Source: Entamoeba invadens IP1
Lineage: Eukaryota > Evosea > Mastigamoebida > Endamoebidae
Assembly (NCBI RefSeq): GCF_000330505.1
Contig: NW_004191902.1
Span: 179,236 to 243,235 of the forward strand
Direction of reading: 5' to 3'
DNA length: 64,000 bases
Below, one piece after another: positions 19,963 to 29,329 of this stretch. How positions within the stretch are numbered: the first letter of the stretch is position 1; each line of letters begins with the position of its first letter. The notes below the pieces were generated by a model, which saw only the letters and a list, made by a program, of their open reading frames with translations, was not told where the DNA came from and did no database searches. The position numbers and the translations under genes were made by a program.

Positions 19963-20591
19963 CACTCTTTACTTTCAATACAGAAACCAAACATTAAGTG
20001 AGAACCAATTAATTATTGAGTAAAGAATATCATTTGTTGTTATTGGTCACTCAGAAGAGTATCGAAAAATCATGGATTGTCATTCAACTTTTTCATCATT
20101 GTGGCGATTAGATGACAAATTTTTTTGTTTTTATACCCAACCTTTGTTTTTTCCATAAATTTTTTTAATTATTTTAATACTATTTAAACTATACACATTT
20201 TGAAAATACAAGCCAAAAATCAACTGATTAAATTAATAAATACTTTTTTCCTATTTCTATTTTAGATATAGACAATTCTAGTAAATATAATAATTTTATT
20301 ATAAAATAACTATTGTCAATAATGTATTTTTGTTATACAACGAATAGATAACTGGTTTGTCATTTAAAAAAAAATTTTTCTTTAAATAAATATTTAAATA
20401 AACAATTTAATATTAAAATAACTTTTAATATTAAAAAAAATAATTATACATTCAACTTTATGACAAATAGATGCTTATTTGTGTTAAAAGAGACACTTTT
20501 GACTGGTATTGTTGATTTCGAAAATGTGTTGGAGTTCATTATCATTTCATTGTATTATAATTGTATTATATTTAATTAGTTATATCAATTA

Positions 20592-20840
20592 TTAAATAGA
20601 CAATATTTGAATAGAAGATGATTTTTTAATTACTTTTGGCTGGAATTGTTTAAGGTCTTTGTGATGCAAATGAGTTCCTTCCAACAAAAACCACTCACCT
20701 TCTCCTCTGATGGAGAAAGTGAGTGTGTGGTTTGTTATTGTCGACAGTATCTCTAAAAAGAGTATTGTAACTAAAAGTATAAAAAAGAAAACAATAAGTA
20801 AATTAAATACAAAAGCATCAAACTCTAGTCTTAAAACCAT
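20592..20840 (-). CDS. Small predicted membrane protein (uncertain)
   Basis: ORF of 82 aa, starting 62 bp downstream of the stop of the three-RRM gene on the same strand. Residues ~10-34 are a strong single transmembrane helix (FVFNLLIVFFFILLVTILFL), followed by a polar tail with GEGEWFLLEG. Base composition is slightly above that of the spacers. It matches no family I recognise and could be a chance ORF or part of the 3' UTR of its neighbour. Confidence 0.32.
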   Translation of the reverse strand: MVLRLEFDAFVFNLLIVFFFILLVTILFLEILSTITNHTLTFSIRGEGEWFLLEGTHLHHKDLKQFQPKVIKKSSSIQILSI

Positions 20841-20902
20841 AAGCTGAATAAGAATTGAATAAAAAGAAAGTGAAACATGTGAGTAGAAAATACAGACTGC
20901 GG

Positions 20903-22586
20903 TTAGTCGTCGTCTGCCAGGAACGAAGACTTTTTCATGAAGTCGTGGAGAGACTCGAGGTCGAGATCGTCATCTCTTCGAAGTTTTCTCATCGGCGCGT
21001 CCATAGCGTCGTTGAGCATAGCGTCTTGTGCGAGTGATTCTGGGAATGGGATTTCAGGCATTGAATCTGCCTTACTTGCTTTTTCCAGGATCATATGATC
21101 CTTTCGTTCCACGTCACTCATTTGCTTTGTCAATCTCTCAAACCTTTCCGGTTTCTCAATCTTCTCATTTTTTTTGGAGTAACAACTCAACCCGTTGTTG
21201 TCTTTTTTGAGAGGTTGTCTATGAAGTTTCTGAGATGGGAAGAACGGCTGCGCCTGTTGGGAAAGCTTGAACTCGGTGAATTTTTGAGTTCCCTGGAGAT
21301 TGGGTGTGTTGACATTTTGACAACGTGTGGCGGAAAGGGGGGATTGATGAGGCGAAATTTGGAAGGGGGTGAATGAGTAAGGGGTGTTGCTCGAGCTCGA
21401 CTTGAAAGCACTCAAATGCGACGAGTATTGAGGCGTCGACATATCAGGAGACGAATGAAGAGCTTTAAACGACCTTTTCTTCTCCTTTTGCTCGTCCTTC
21501 TCTTGCCCTCTGTCTTGATACTTAAATGTGAAAGAAGGGTCAGAAGACTCCCGAGCATTCTTTTGATCCTTTAATAAGTCTCGTGACGGCTCGCGGAGCA
21601 ACGGTTTGATTGACATCGAGGACGCATTGAAAGATTCTTTCTTTGTCGGGATGGAATTCTCCGATAATTCCACTGTGATGATTTGTCCGTCCCAATTTGA
21701 GTTGTTCTCCGCTGTAATTGCGTCGGTGGGGGATAACGTGTTGTCGTATTTAACAAAGGCGTACGCCGTTGTCTCTGTTGTTCGATTAATGATCGTCACT
21801 TTTTCGATGACGCCGTACTGATTAAAACGGCGCTCAATTTGTTTTTGCGTCGCTTGGAGCTTTGAAAGGTTACCGATAAAAATTGTGTATTTGTCTGCTT
21901 GGCTAGCTCTGTGGATTTGAGACCGCGCCCATTCCACAACGTAGTTCTTTTTGAATTTGTGATACTTGATGTGAGTGTTATTTATTTAAGAGCTCATTCC
22001 ACCACTTTCAAAATGGGTTTACTCATTTGGTAGTTGAATTACCATACATAATAGTACTTTGTATTATTATGTCTGGTACTTTAAGACCGAAAAAGGTATT
22101 ACACAGAACAAACATTATAACAACTGACGGCATCATCTCTATAGACAAATTTGACAAATCCACACCCTTTTGATTTCTTCGTCTCTCTGTCGAAGATGAT
22201 CGTAGCTTCGTCGACTTGCCCGAACTTCTCGCACTCCTCTCTGAATTGTTGTTGTGTGACTGACCCGCCCATTTTCGCAAAGAAGAGAGTCATTTGAGTC
22301 TTAGCTTTTTCTACTCTGATTTGGTGCCCATCTATATACACAGGCACCTTCTCTAGTGCCTTCAAGACTCCATTGTCCGTTGCAAATTGGATATACGCCG
22401 AGTTTCCTTTGCTCTGTGGTTGTAACGTGACTCGTAAGATATCGTCGAAACTCTTCCATGTAAGTTCTTTCAAAAGACATAACAAAACCAAACTGAAAAT
22501 GTTTCTCGTAAACGAAGATCACTAATAGAAGTGGGAAGGTTACTCACGTATAAGACACTCTGGTCGCATTGAACATACTCTTGCAT
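20903..22586 (-). CDS. Three-RRM RNA-binding protein, three exons
   Basis: Proposed exons 22586-22494, 22452-22114 and 21964-20903 give 497 aa. Each exon is a whole number of codons. RRM1 is rebuilt across intron 1: VLYVSNLPTSISDLRL (RNP2), then NSAYIQF (RNP1-like). RRM2 (TLFFAKMGG, then KGCGFVKFVY) is completed across intron 2 by NYHKFKKNYVVEWAR. RRM3 follows with YTIFIGNLS and AYAFVKY. The last ~240 residues are low-complexity, Ser/Pro/Gln-rich. Intron 2 (149 nt) begins GTTTGTTC; intron 1 (41 nt) begins GTTTGG, and both appear to end in AAG. The three-RRM layout resembles CELF/ELAV-type regulators of splicing or mRNA stability, but the subfamily is not certain. Confidence 0.78.
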
Positions 22587-23447
22587 CAGTTTTTGCTCTT
22601 CACAGTTCTGCGTTCCGTTTAGTCACTCACCCTTTCAAATCTACCGTGGTACTATACTTCTACTATATTTTTACTATCAGTAGTCACTCTTTTTGGTTGG
22701 ACATTTGTAAAGCCAATTGCTATGTTGCTATTGGTGATTTTCTTCTTGCTATAAAAGAAGTACTAGATAAGTACTAGATATTACTATTAAATTGTAGCAT
22801 TCTTCTCTTACTTTTTCTTTATTCAAACCAGTGGTACTATTAATATCGGAACTTCTGATTTTGATCAAATGTTCCCGATGATGTAAATGTTTTTTGATGT
22901 GTTCCAATAGTTTTCGGCTTTTATAAATAATAGAAAGAAATTATTACATTTTATGTGTTCGATACTTCACCAACTCAAATGTCCCGATTCATTAGGGGTT
23001 TCAAATGTCGCAAAAAAATCAACACAAATCAAGGATTAGAGGTTACTAGTTAACAATGGTTTGTTTAACTATATGTTTGTTTCTATCAACCACAATATTT
23101 TTAGTAGTCGGGTTCCTATTTTTGAATTCTCAACAAAATAACAAAAACCATAGATATACTATTAATTATAGTTATTGATAAATAAAAAAAAGACAAATAG
23201 CCACACCATTCCATGATTTGGTTCTTTCAAATTTCCTGTTTTTGTGAATTTGTTTAATTATTATTTTTTATCATTTGATTACTCTAATTAATTCTCCAAG
23301 AAGTTAACCTTCTACTCTCAAAAATATAATAAATTTTACTACAATTTATTACTACAATTATTCAAAAAATGAAATTTCAAAAATAACAAGAAAATAAAAC
23401 TATAAATAACCAACAAAATAGTAAAAAGAGAAGGTCCAAAACATCAT
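22587..23447. other. Intergenic region
   Basis: 860 bp between two minus-strand genes. It includes the promoter of the three-RRM gene at its left side. No ORF longer than 60 codons, no repeat of note. Confidence 0.5.
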
Positions 23448-24554
23448 TCAATTTTTAATCACTGGCACCTTGTTTTCCGGGAAGTACTCGGCTCGAATGA
23501 GTCTCATATTAAACCATCTCAAGTTAAGTACTGAAAATGCTTTTTGAGTATCTAAAGCTGTTTCACAAACGACATAGACGACGCCTTTAGGGTGATGGAT
23601 ATCGACAATCACGTCTTTCACGCGGCAGTATTGCTTTAATTCCTCGAACACATCATCCCTCAATTCCGCCTCAAATCCACTTTTTTCTTTTGCTAAAGAG
23701 AACATGTTCTGAACAAATAAGGCTTTTCGACCCTCTTTATTTTCTTGATCAAACACCGTTCCGCCACCCTGCAATCTTTGCATCATCATCTCTTTTGTTC
23801 TTTGCGCTAATAACTTCTCATCATCTTCATTGATACAATCTGACCCATTCTCTTTCACCGAAAAGACTTCCCACTTGACGTTTCCGAATTTTCGGCCGTC
23901 GTATAACTCAATAGCTTTTTTAGCTTGTTTTATAGTTTCGAATTCTATAAGTGCGCAATTGAAATCTCCATCTCTTTTCAACTCTCTTTTGACGATCGTT
24001 CCGGTCACTCCAAAGACCTGATTAATATCGTCCAAATCTAATTGTTTAATTAAATTTCTAACTCGAATAGTTTTACTTTCCAGTGGCAAAGCAGCCACTG
24101 TTGACACGTTTCTATTTTGTTGAGAATTTGAATCGGCCACAAACAAAGGAATTCCTTCTTTAAAAAATTTCCCACTCATATTTATAGCTTTATTAGCTTC
24201 TTCTATAGTTTGAAACTCCACATAACCAAACCCTCGCGAATGTTGAGTGATTTGATCGATGATTTGTTTAACCGTCACTACCGTTCCGGCAGACTTAAAA
24301 AATGAGATGATCTCACTGTCTGTCGCTTCCGTCGTTAAGCCACGTACAAAGACGGTACGACGTTCTCTTTCCAGCTGCTCTAATATCGAGTTCCGTTCAT
24401 TTTGCTCCTCACGATCCCGGCTCTCCTCATGACGCTCTTCTGCTTTCTCCTTGTTGAATCGGTCTCTCCGCTTCCAGCTCTCACCCCTTTCACGGGACGA
24501 ACTCCGGCTTCTGCGCTCATGGTCCATAGATATCTCTAAATTAATTAGTGCCAT
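23448..24554 (-). CDS. RBM39/CAPER-like splicing factor
   Basis: Intronless, 368 aa from the ATG at 24554 (an alternative is 24527, nine codons later). The longer frame back to 24653 is rejected because it runs to within a base of the upstream gene's stop. Residues ~10-60 are an Arg/Ser- and Arg/Glu-rich stretch. RRM1 follows (RTVFVRGLTTEATDSEIISF, then SRGFGYVEF), then RRM2 (KTIRVRNLIKQLDLDDINQV). The C-terminal domain is a UHM: ELRDDVFEELKQYCRVKDV, then GVVYVVC and RWFNMRLIRAEYFP, the form that binds U2AF-ligand motifs of SF3b1 and U2AF. This is the RBM39/RBM23/U2AF65-related architecture. It probably helps define 3' splice sites in the nucleus. Confidence 0.88.
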   Translation of the reverse strand: MALINLEISMDHERRSRSSSRERGESWKRRDRFNKEKAEERHEESRDREEQNERNSILEQLERERRTVFVRGLTTEATDSEIISFFKSAGTVVTVKQIIDQITQHSRGFGYVEFQTIEEANKAINMSGKFFKEGIPLFVADSNSQQNRNVSTVAALPLESKTIRVRNLIKQLDLDDINQVFGVTGTIVKRELKRDGDFNCALIEFETIKQAKKAIELYDGRKFGNVKWEVFSVKENGSDCINEDDEKLLAQRTKEMMMQRLQGGGTVFDQENKEGRKALFVQNMFSLAKEKSGFEAELRDDVFEELKQYCRVKDVIVDIHHPKGVVYVVCETALDTQKAFSVLNLRWFNMRLIRAEYFPENKVPVIKN

Positions 24555-24654
24555 TTCTTGGGGTGAAAAGAGATCACGAATCTTAGGTATATTTATTGTC
24601 ACGTGTGAGGTGATTTTCCTAAAAATAGACCAAAAAAAGACACAAATACACAAG

Positions 24655-25656
24655 TTACTGAGACGTCAGCGAAGAGACGGTGAGGCCATATCCACCGAAG
24701 CTTCCATTAATAAATGAGTCGTTTTGTTCCTGTTGATATTCCTCCATCCCCTCATAGTTCTGTGTACCGTTCTGATTTCCTTGTGTATTTTCCTCATTGC
24801 TTCCAGTCATTTGCATCTGAGTCTCTAGATTTCCCTGTGTTATAGAAAGTTGTTGCAACTGGAGGGGGACATTATTTAGTATCTGAGGGCTTTCCAAGAC
24901 GTAGTCAGTATTTTGGATATTGTTCATTTGATTCAGAGAGAGCTTGCCGATCTTGAAATTGAGTTCTCCGGTTGGATTAATGAGTTTTGCGTCCAAATCT
25001 GCTTGTTGTACCTTAATAGGAGAGTTCTGGAGTACTGGCAAAACGACGCCATTACAGAATTTAGTAGTATCCATAACAGTGAAGCAGTTAAAATTAAATC
25101 TATTGCAGTCTTTAATATCGACATTTCCTAAAGAGTTTTCGATCTTTCTTAAGATGAATTCATTTTCTTCAATAAGCTTCTGTGGGTCTCTTGTGATCAA
25201 TCCCGCAGTGTTCTGTGGTGTTATACTTTTTCCTTTAGTAGGTCTTTTATATCTTGGAGAGTCATAGAAAGCTTCTCCATGTTCTCTTGCACTCTTAGGA
25301 GTTCGTGGAGATCTTGAAGGTGAATCTCTTCGAAGACGTTCACTTTTAGCTCGTGGACTTAAAGTACTTTTAATGAAGTCTTCCCATGTCGTGATCTTTT
25401 TCTCTTCTATTAATTTCATATATTGAAGTCGTAAAGAGACGTCGCGAAGACGTTTAGTAGGTAAGTTAGTTAGTAACAAAGCTAATCGTTTAAACTCCGT
25501 ATAACTCTCCGCTGGGTATGTCACTAAATTCTCATTCAAAACACTCTGCTCAGCTTCACTCCATGACGCTATCGTCTCCATCTCCATCGTCGAATTAAAG
25601 CGACTCGTTGCTTTGATTCGACTCATCCCACGTTTGCTACTCTCGGCTCGTGACAT
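24655..25656 (-). CDS. SANT/Myb-like DNA-binding protein, paralogue
   Basis: Intronless, 333 aa. Residues ~28-90 are a SANT/Myb-like domain (IASWSEAEQSVLNENLVTYP, then TKRLRDVSLRLQYM) followed by WEDFIKS, which matches WESYCAQ after the domain in the protein at 3055-4164. A basic Ser/Arg/Pro linker comes next (SPSRSPRTPKSAREHG), then a helical segment (LIEENEFILRKIENSLG, ~160-178) corresponding to the C-terminal helix of the paralogue, and a Gln/Asn-rich tail. The start of the RBM39-like gene lies about 100 bp past the stop. Likely a nuclear factor; target unknown. Confidence 0.68.
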   Translation of the reverse strand: MSRAESSKRGMSRIKATSRFNSTMEMETIASWSEAEQSVLNENLVTYPAESYTEFKRLALLLTNLPTKRLRDVSLRLQYMKLIEEKKITTWEDFIKSTLSPRAKSERLRRDSPSRSPRTPKSAREHGEAFYDSPRYKRPTKGKSITPQNTAGLITRDPQKLIEENEFILRKIENSLGNVDIKDCNRFNFNCFTVMDTTKFCNGVVLPVLQNSPIKVQQADLDAKLINPTGELNFKIGKLSLNQMNNIQNTDYVLESPQILNNVPLQLQQLSITQGNLETQMQMTGSNEENTQGNQNGTQNYEGMEEYQQEQNDSFINGSFGGYGLTVSSLTSQ

Positions 25657-26861
25657 CTTTTCTACTTTTTTAAATGGAACTTATTTCCTATTATAAAATC
25701 CTCATCTTTGCCGCTAATTTTTACTTCAGCAAAAACACGAATCCCCAGTTGGGTAATTCTTATCTAATTTCTTCAAAGGGTTTTTTGGAAGAAAAGTTAC
25801 CTAATTTTAAAGGATATTGGCATCGGCATTACTTGTATCGTGGTAACGGTGGTTCTTTGTTGCCTTCGAATTAATTCATAAATGAGTAATATACTATAAA
25901 CATTCTATCGTTTATTAGTAACGATTATCGTATTGAAAAAAGTATTATATGTTTAATTAATAATATAGCATTTTTAATTAAGTCGTTCAATGAATGGTAG
26001 TTGTTTTTATAATTGTTTTTATTATTTAAATGATTAACTTGGTAATTAATACAATAAATGTTTTTTATATTGTTTTTTTGGTGGTTGGTAATAGAAGGTT
26101 GAAACAAAAACAGACTCCATTCTATTTATTAAAAAAATTATAATTTGATAATTAGAATGTTATTCTTTTTACTATACTATCTTTTTAACCATTTTATCAA
26201 ATAAACTACGATTTGATAAATGTACTACAAACTTAATTATAACTTATAGAATTGTCTTTTTTTCAAAAATCAATTTTTTGATTGAATTAATAAAAATAGT
26301 ATTTTTTGTTATAATTTTTATTACTTTATAGAAATCATATGATATTGCTATTTTCCAATGTTGGTTTGTAACTTTTTTATGTCATTGTTTTTAAATCATA
26401 AAAATGTAAATTATAAAATATAACATTTGTTATCTTAGATTTTTTAAGTTTTTTAACATTTCAAAATAAAGTTAAAACAATTTGTATTTTTAAAAAGTGT
26501 TGAGGTATTGCTTTTTTTTAATAATATATTATTAATATAATTTATTCAAATTTGATAAAAACACAAATTAAAAACAACAATTAAATTCTAATTTAAATTA
26601 TTAAATACAATTATTAGATTTGTATAAATTTTTTATTATAAATAAATTATACCCTCAAATTGTATTAAATATTTATAATACATAATAATACATAATATTA
26701 ATACATTTTTAGTTATTTAAAAATAATCAAAAAAATAAAACATTTCAAATCTTGTTTATTAAAAACAAAGTTAATATTATCTTTTTAATTATTAAAACTA
26801 GTTAATATATTAACTATTACTTATCTAAATATAATAATTCAAAAAAAAAGAAAAAACAAAA
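25657..26861. other. 1.2 kb AT-rich intergenic region
   Basis: Contains the promoter of the SANT/Myb-like gene at its left side. The remainder is exceptionally AT-rich with A and T tracts. A 66-codon ORF at 25674-25874 was considered and rejected. Confidence 0.5.
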
Positions 26862-27884
26862 TCATTTCTTTGCGAGTGATGCAAAATCGATCATTTCTGT
26901 TTTTTTCTTTTTACNNNNNNNNNNNNNNNNNNNNNNNNNNNNNNNNNNNNNNNNNNNNNNNNNNNNNNNNNNNNNNNNNNNNNNNNNNNNNNNNNNNNNN
27001 NNNNNNNNNNNNNNTTCCTTTTCCTTTACTGTTGACTTTGCGATGATTTCGTCCAAATCGATCACGCCATCTCCTCCAATTTTATTTTTTTGCATTCTGC
27101 TATACGCCAACATGAAATCATCTTCTTCTGTCATTGTCTCAGATTTTTTTGTGATTGCGGCAATTTCGATGATTTTTTCTTTTTTCTTCGGTTGGCTTTT
27201 TTTTTCTTCCTCGGCGAGTTTTTCCAGATCGAATTCCTTTTCTTTGTCGTCGTCGCTGGAGTTCTCCTCTTTTTTGTTTTTCTTTTTGTTTTTCTTTTTT
27301 GCTGTTTTTTTTGTCGTTTTTTTCGCGACTTTTGCTTTCTCCTCAGTTTTTTCCTCAGAATTATCGTCGTCTGAATTTTCCTCATCGTCTTTTTTATTTT
27401 TTTTATTTTTGACGACTTTTTTCGCTTTTTTCTTTTCTGCGGCGCGGTTAAGGACTTCCTGTGTTTCTTTAAATTCTTTCAGTTCTTCTTCGTATTCTTC
27501 TTTTTTCTTTTTTTCTATCTCCAAAAATTTTTGTTTTTGTTCTGCGGTTAGTTCTTTCCATGGTTTATTTCCAAGTTCTGGATCTGCTTTATGCAACTGA
27601 AAAGCTGTTTGTGGCGCTTGAGGTTTTGATTTTTTTACTTTTTTCGGTCCATCCTCTGCAATCACTTTATGTGGTTTTTTACTCCCCTCAACGTGTTCTT
27701 TTTTACTTTCTTTCTCTTCTTGTTGTTTTAACTTTTCAATTCTCTTTAAATACGCCTCTCTCTCTTCCTCTGTCATCGACTCCAACTTCGCCTTCTCTTC
27801 TTCTTCTCTCTGCTTTCGTTTTTCAATTTTTTTCCGCTCTTTTTCAGCAATCTTGTCTTCAACTTGAATTTCTTCTTCGGCCAT
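26862..27884 (-). CDS. HMG-box-like Lys-rich protein, interrupted by gap
   Basis: About 340 codons including 100 Ns (26915-27014), so the true length near the C-terminus is unknown. Residues 1-75 are a charged helix (EREAYLKRIEKLKQQEEKES). Residues ~83-145 resemble an HMG box: KPQAPQTAFQLHKADPELGN, then KPWKELTAEQKQKFLEIE. The middle is made of alternating Lys-rich (KKTTKKTAKKKNKKKNKK) and acidic (SDDD) blocks. The C-terminus after the gap ends KTEMIDFASLAKK. Such proteins bind DNA or nucleosomes with little sequence preference. The gap most likely reflects a repeat of lysine codons (AAA/AAG) that could not be assembled: the flank at 26901-26914 is T-rich. Confidence 0.7.
   Translation of the reverse strand: MAEEEIQVEDKIAEKERKKIEKRKQREEEEKAKLESMTEEEREAYLKRIEKLKQQEEKESKKEHVEGSKKPHKVIAEDGPKKVKKSKPQAPQTAFQLHKADPELGNKPWKELTAEQKQKFLEIEKKKKEEYEEELKEFKETQEVLNRAAEKKKAKKVVKNKKNKKDDEENSDDDNSEEKTEEKAKVAKKTTKKTAKKKNKKKNKKEENSSDDDKEKEFDLEKLAEEEKKSQPKKKEKIIEIAAITKKSETMTEEDDFMLAYSRMQKNKIGGDGVIDLDEIIAKSTVKEKEXXXXXXXXXXXXXXXXXXXXXXXXXXXXXXXXXXKKKKTEMIDFASLAKK
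26915..27014. other. Assembly gap (100 N)
   Basis: Exactly 100 Ns, the usual placeholder for a gap of unknown size. It falls inside the coding region of the HMG-box-like gene; the frame on either side is consistent only if the true length is one that keeps phase. Confidence 0.95.
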
Positions 27885-28201
27885 TTGATTTTTATCAGTA
27901 CAAACCCTTCTTATCTCCGCATGTCATGCTTCATACTTTTGTCTCTTTGATTAGTTTTACTATAATGTAACTATTAAAATAACTCTATCAATTTTTGTGC
28001 TCCAAAAAACAATATATTAACGAGGTATTATATATTAACAAAATTAACATGATTTTATTATATTATATATTATATATAATATATGATATTAATAAAAAAA
28101 ATTAATTATAAAATAAACATTGTTAATTACAAGTCTGATGTAGGAAATGAATTATACTTTTAATAGTAATAAACTAATAACCGATAGAAAAAAGATGTGA
28201 A
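27885..28201. other. Intergenic region
   Basis: About 320 bp upstream of the HMG-box-like gene and downstream of the thioredoxin gene, AT-rich with TATATAATAT runs around 28060-28090. Nothing else is seen. Confidence 0.5.
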
Positions 28202-28501
28202 TTAAATGAACATCTTTTTGATGTTTTCTTTTATAGTTCCGGTATATTCCGCTTTCTTAGATCCTTCGACAAAGTAAACGAAAGTTGGCATCTTTTCGAT
28301 TTCATATTTATGGCAAATGTCTCTCGCCTTGTCTACATTGATAGAAACAAAGAAAATGGTAGGTTCTTCCTTTTCTACTTCAAGAGCTATTCCTTCGACT
28401 GACTGACAAGCTCCACACCATGTCGCAAAGAATTTTAAAACAACTTTTTGGTGTTGTGCAAAGACGCTGTCGAGTTCTGCAAGTGAGACTATTTCTTTCA
28501 T
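28202..28501 (-). CDS. Thioredoxin
   Basis: Intronless, 99 aa, a single classic thioredoxin domain of normal length. The redox centre is FFATWCGACQS (C29 and C32), with Ala in place of the usual Pro of WCGPC. The cis-proline motif is present as KMPTFVYF, and VSINVDKARDICHKYEI matches the middle strand-helix. It is a cytosolic protein disulfide reductase that would be recharged by thioredoxin reductase, the main thiol system of glutathione-poor Entamoeba. The Pro-to-Ala change tends to shift redox potential in related proteins; the effect here is inferred. Confidence 0.93.
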   Translation of the reverse strand: MKEIVSLAELDSVFAQHQKVVLKFFATWCGACQSVEGIALEVEKEEPTIFFVSINVDKARDICHKYEIEKMPTFVYFVEGSKKAEYTGTIKENIKKMFI

Positions 28502-28855
28502 TGTTTTTTACTAACCAGTTCAACATTTAAATTACAATTCTTGATGTCATTTAAACAGTAAGTTTGGATGTGTTCAGTCTTTAATTTACTTGTTTTGTTT
28601 CGTTTCTCCTAAAAAAGTGTAGACTTGAAACTACTGACTTGGTTGTTATTTGACTTTCGTTTATTATAATTTTATGATATTTATAGTATTTTTTATTAAA
28701 ACTGTTGTATTGATTATAAATAAATACAAATAATGGTAAAAGTACAACAATTTATAGTTTTGTATAAGATCAAATTCTTTAATTATTTTGTTCATATCAT
28801 TTTTATAATAAGTAAAAATGATAATAATTTATACTATAAAAAAAATGAATTTATT

Positions 28856-29296
28856 GGGGCAGTCTTTTCCCATTTTCGCCCAGTCTAAATATAGAATTTG
28901 TTTACTATTTTTAATAATATTTTAATTATAATTATAGTAAATGGGCGTTTTGGATGACATTAGGTCTGGTTCCCGAATTCAAAAAATGCCGAAAAGTCAC
29001 CTCGAGTCAGTGGAAACCGAGAAAGACGGAGCATTGAAAAGAAGGCTCTGAAGACGCACTCAAACAGTCTGTTTGTGCACCGTTTCACCCACTTTCCAAG
29101 TCCTCCCTTGGCGCGGATACCCCCTGACCCCCCGCAAGCGGGGTGGAACCACATCCGCGTCCACACAGTACGGACAAGGAAAGTGGGTGACATGGGGACG
29201 CACAAACAGTGGCTGAAAAGTGGACTTCCTTCAAAAAACACTCGCGGCAAATATTTTATTTTGGTAAACTGGGTGAGGGTGGGAAAGGATTGTCCC
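28856..29296. mobile_element. GC-rich foldback (MITE-like) element, copy B
   Basis: About 441 bp, the better preserved copy. The left end reads TTGGGGCAGTCTTTTCCCA and the right end reads TGGGAAAGGATTGTCCCAA; read inverted, the ends match over about 30 bp, including the CTGGGTGAGGGTGGGAAAGG block that is the exact complement of copy A's left end. The GC-rich centre (28950-29266) is nearly identical to copy A and forms nested hairpins around CCCCGCAAGCGGGG. The flanks are AT-rich; any target duplication is at most a few A/T bases. It encodes no protein. Confidence 0.8.
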
Positions 29297-29329
29297 AATT
29301 TTGAAATGAAATTCAAATGTAAAAATATA

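Larger units (their letters stand above)
17952..20591. other. 2.6 kb gene-poor region with inverted repeats
   Basis: No intact gene is seen. Contents: a TTTGCCAA/TTGGCAAA inverted motif repeated near 18189-18270; a set of three TTAGTGTTATC copies at 18805-18848 (two inverted, one direct); a 448-bp unit with GAGACGC-containing inverted ends at 18966-19413; and TTA and AATTAT microsatellites at about 19890-19962. It may be a graveyard of short transposons. Confidence 0.5.

Noticed and set aside
24555..24653. N-terminal extension of the RBM39-like ORF (MCICVFFWSIF...)
   Set aside because: It reaches to within a base of the upstream gene's stop and encodes a hydrophobic segment unlike the RS-rich start of the family.
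25674..25874. 66-codon ORF ending GYWHRHYLYRGNGGSLLPSN, recalling an SH3 tail
   Set aside because: It begins 17 bp from the divergent start of the SANT gene, lacks the N-terminal SH3 strands and has non-coding composition; the likeness to an SH3 end is probably chance.
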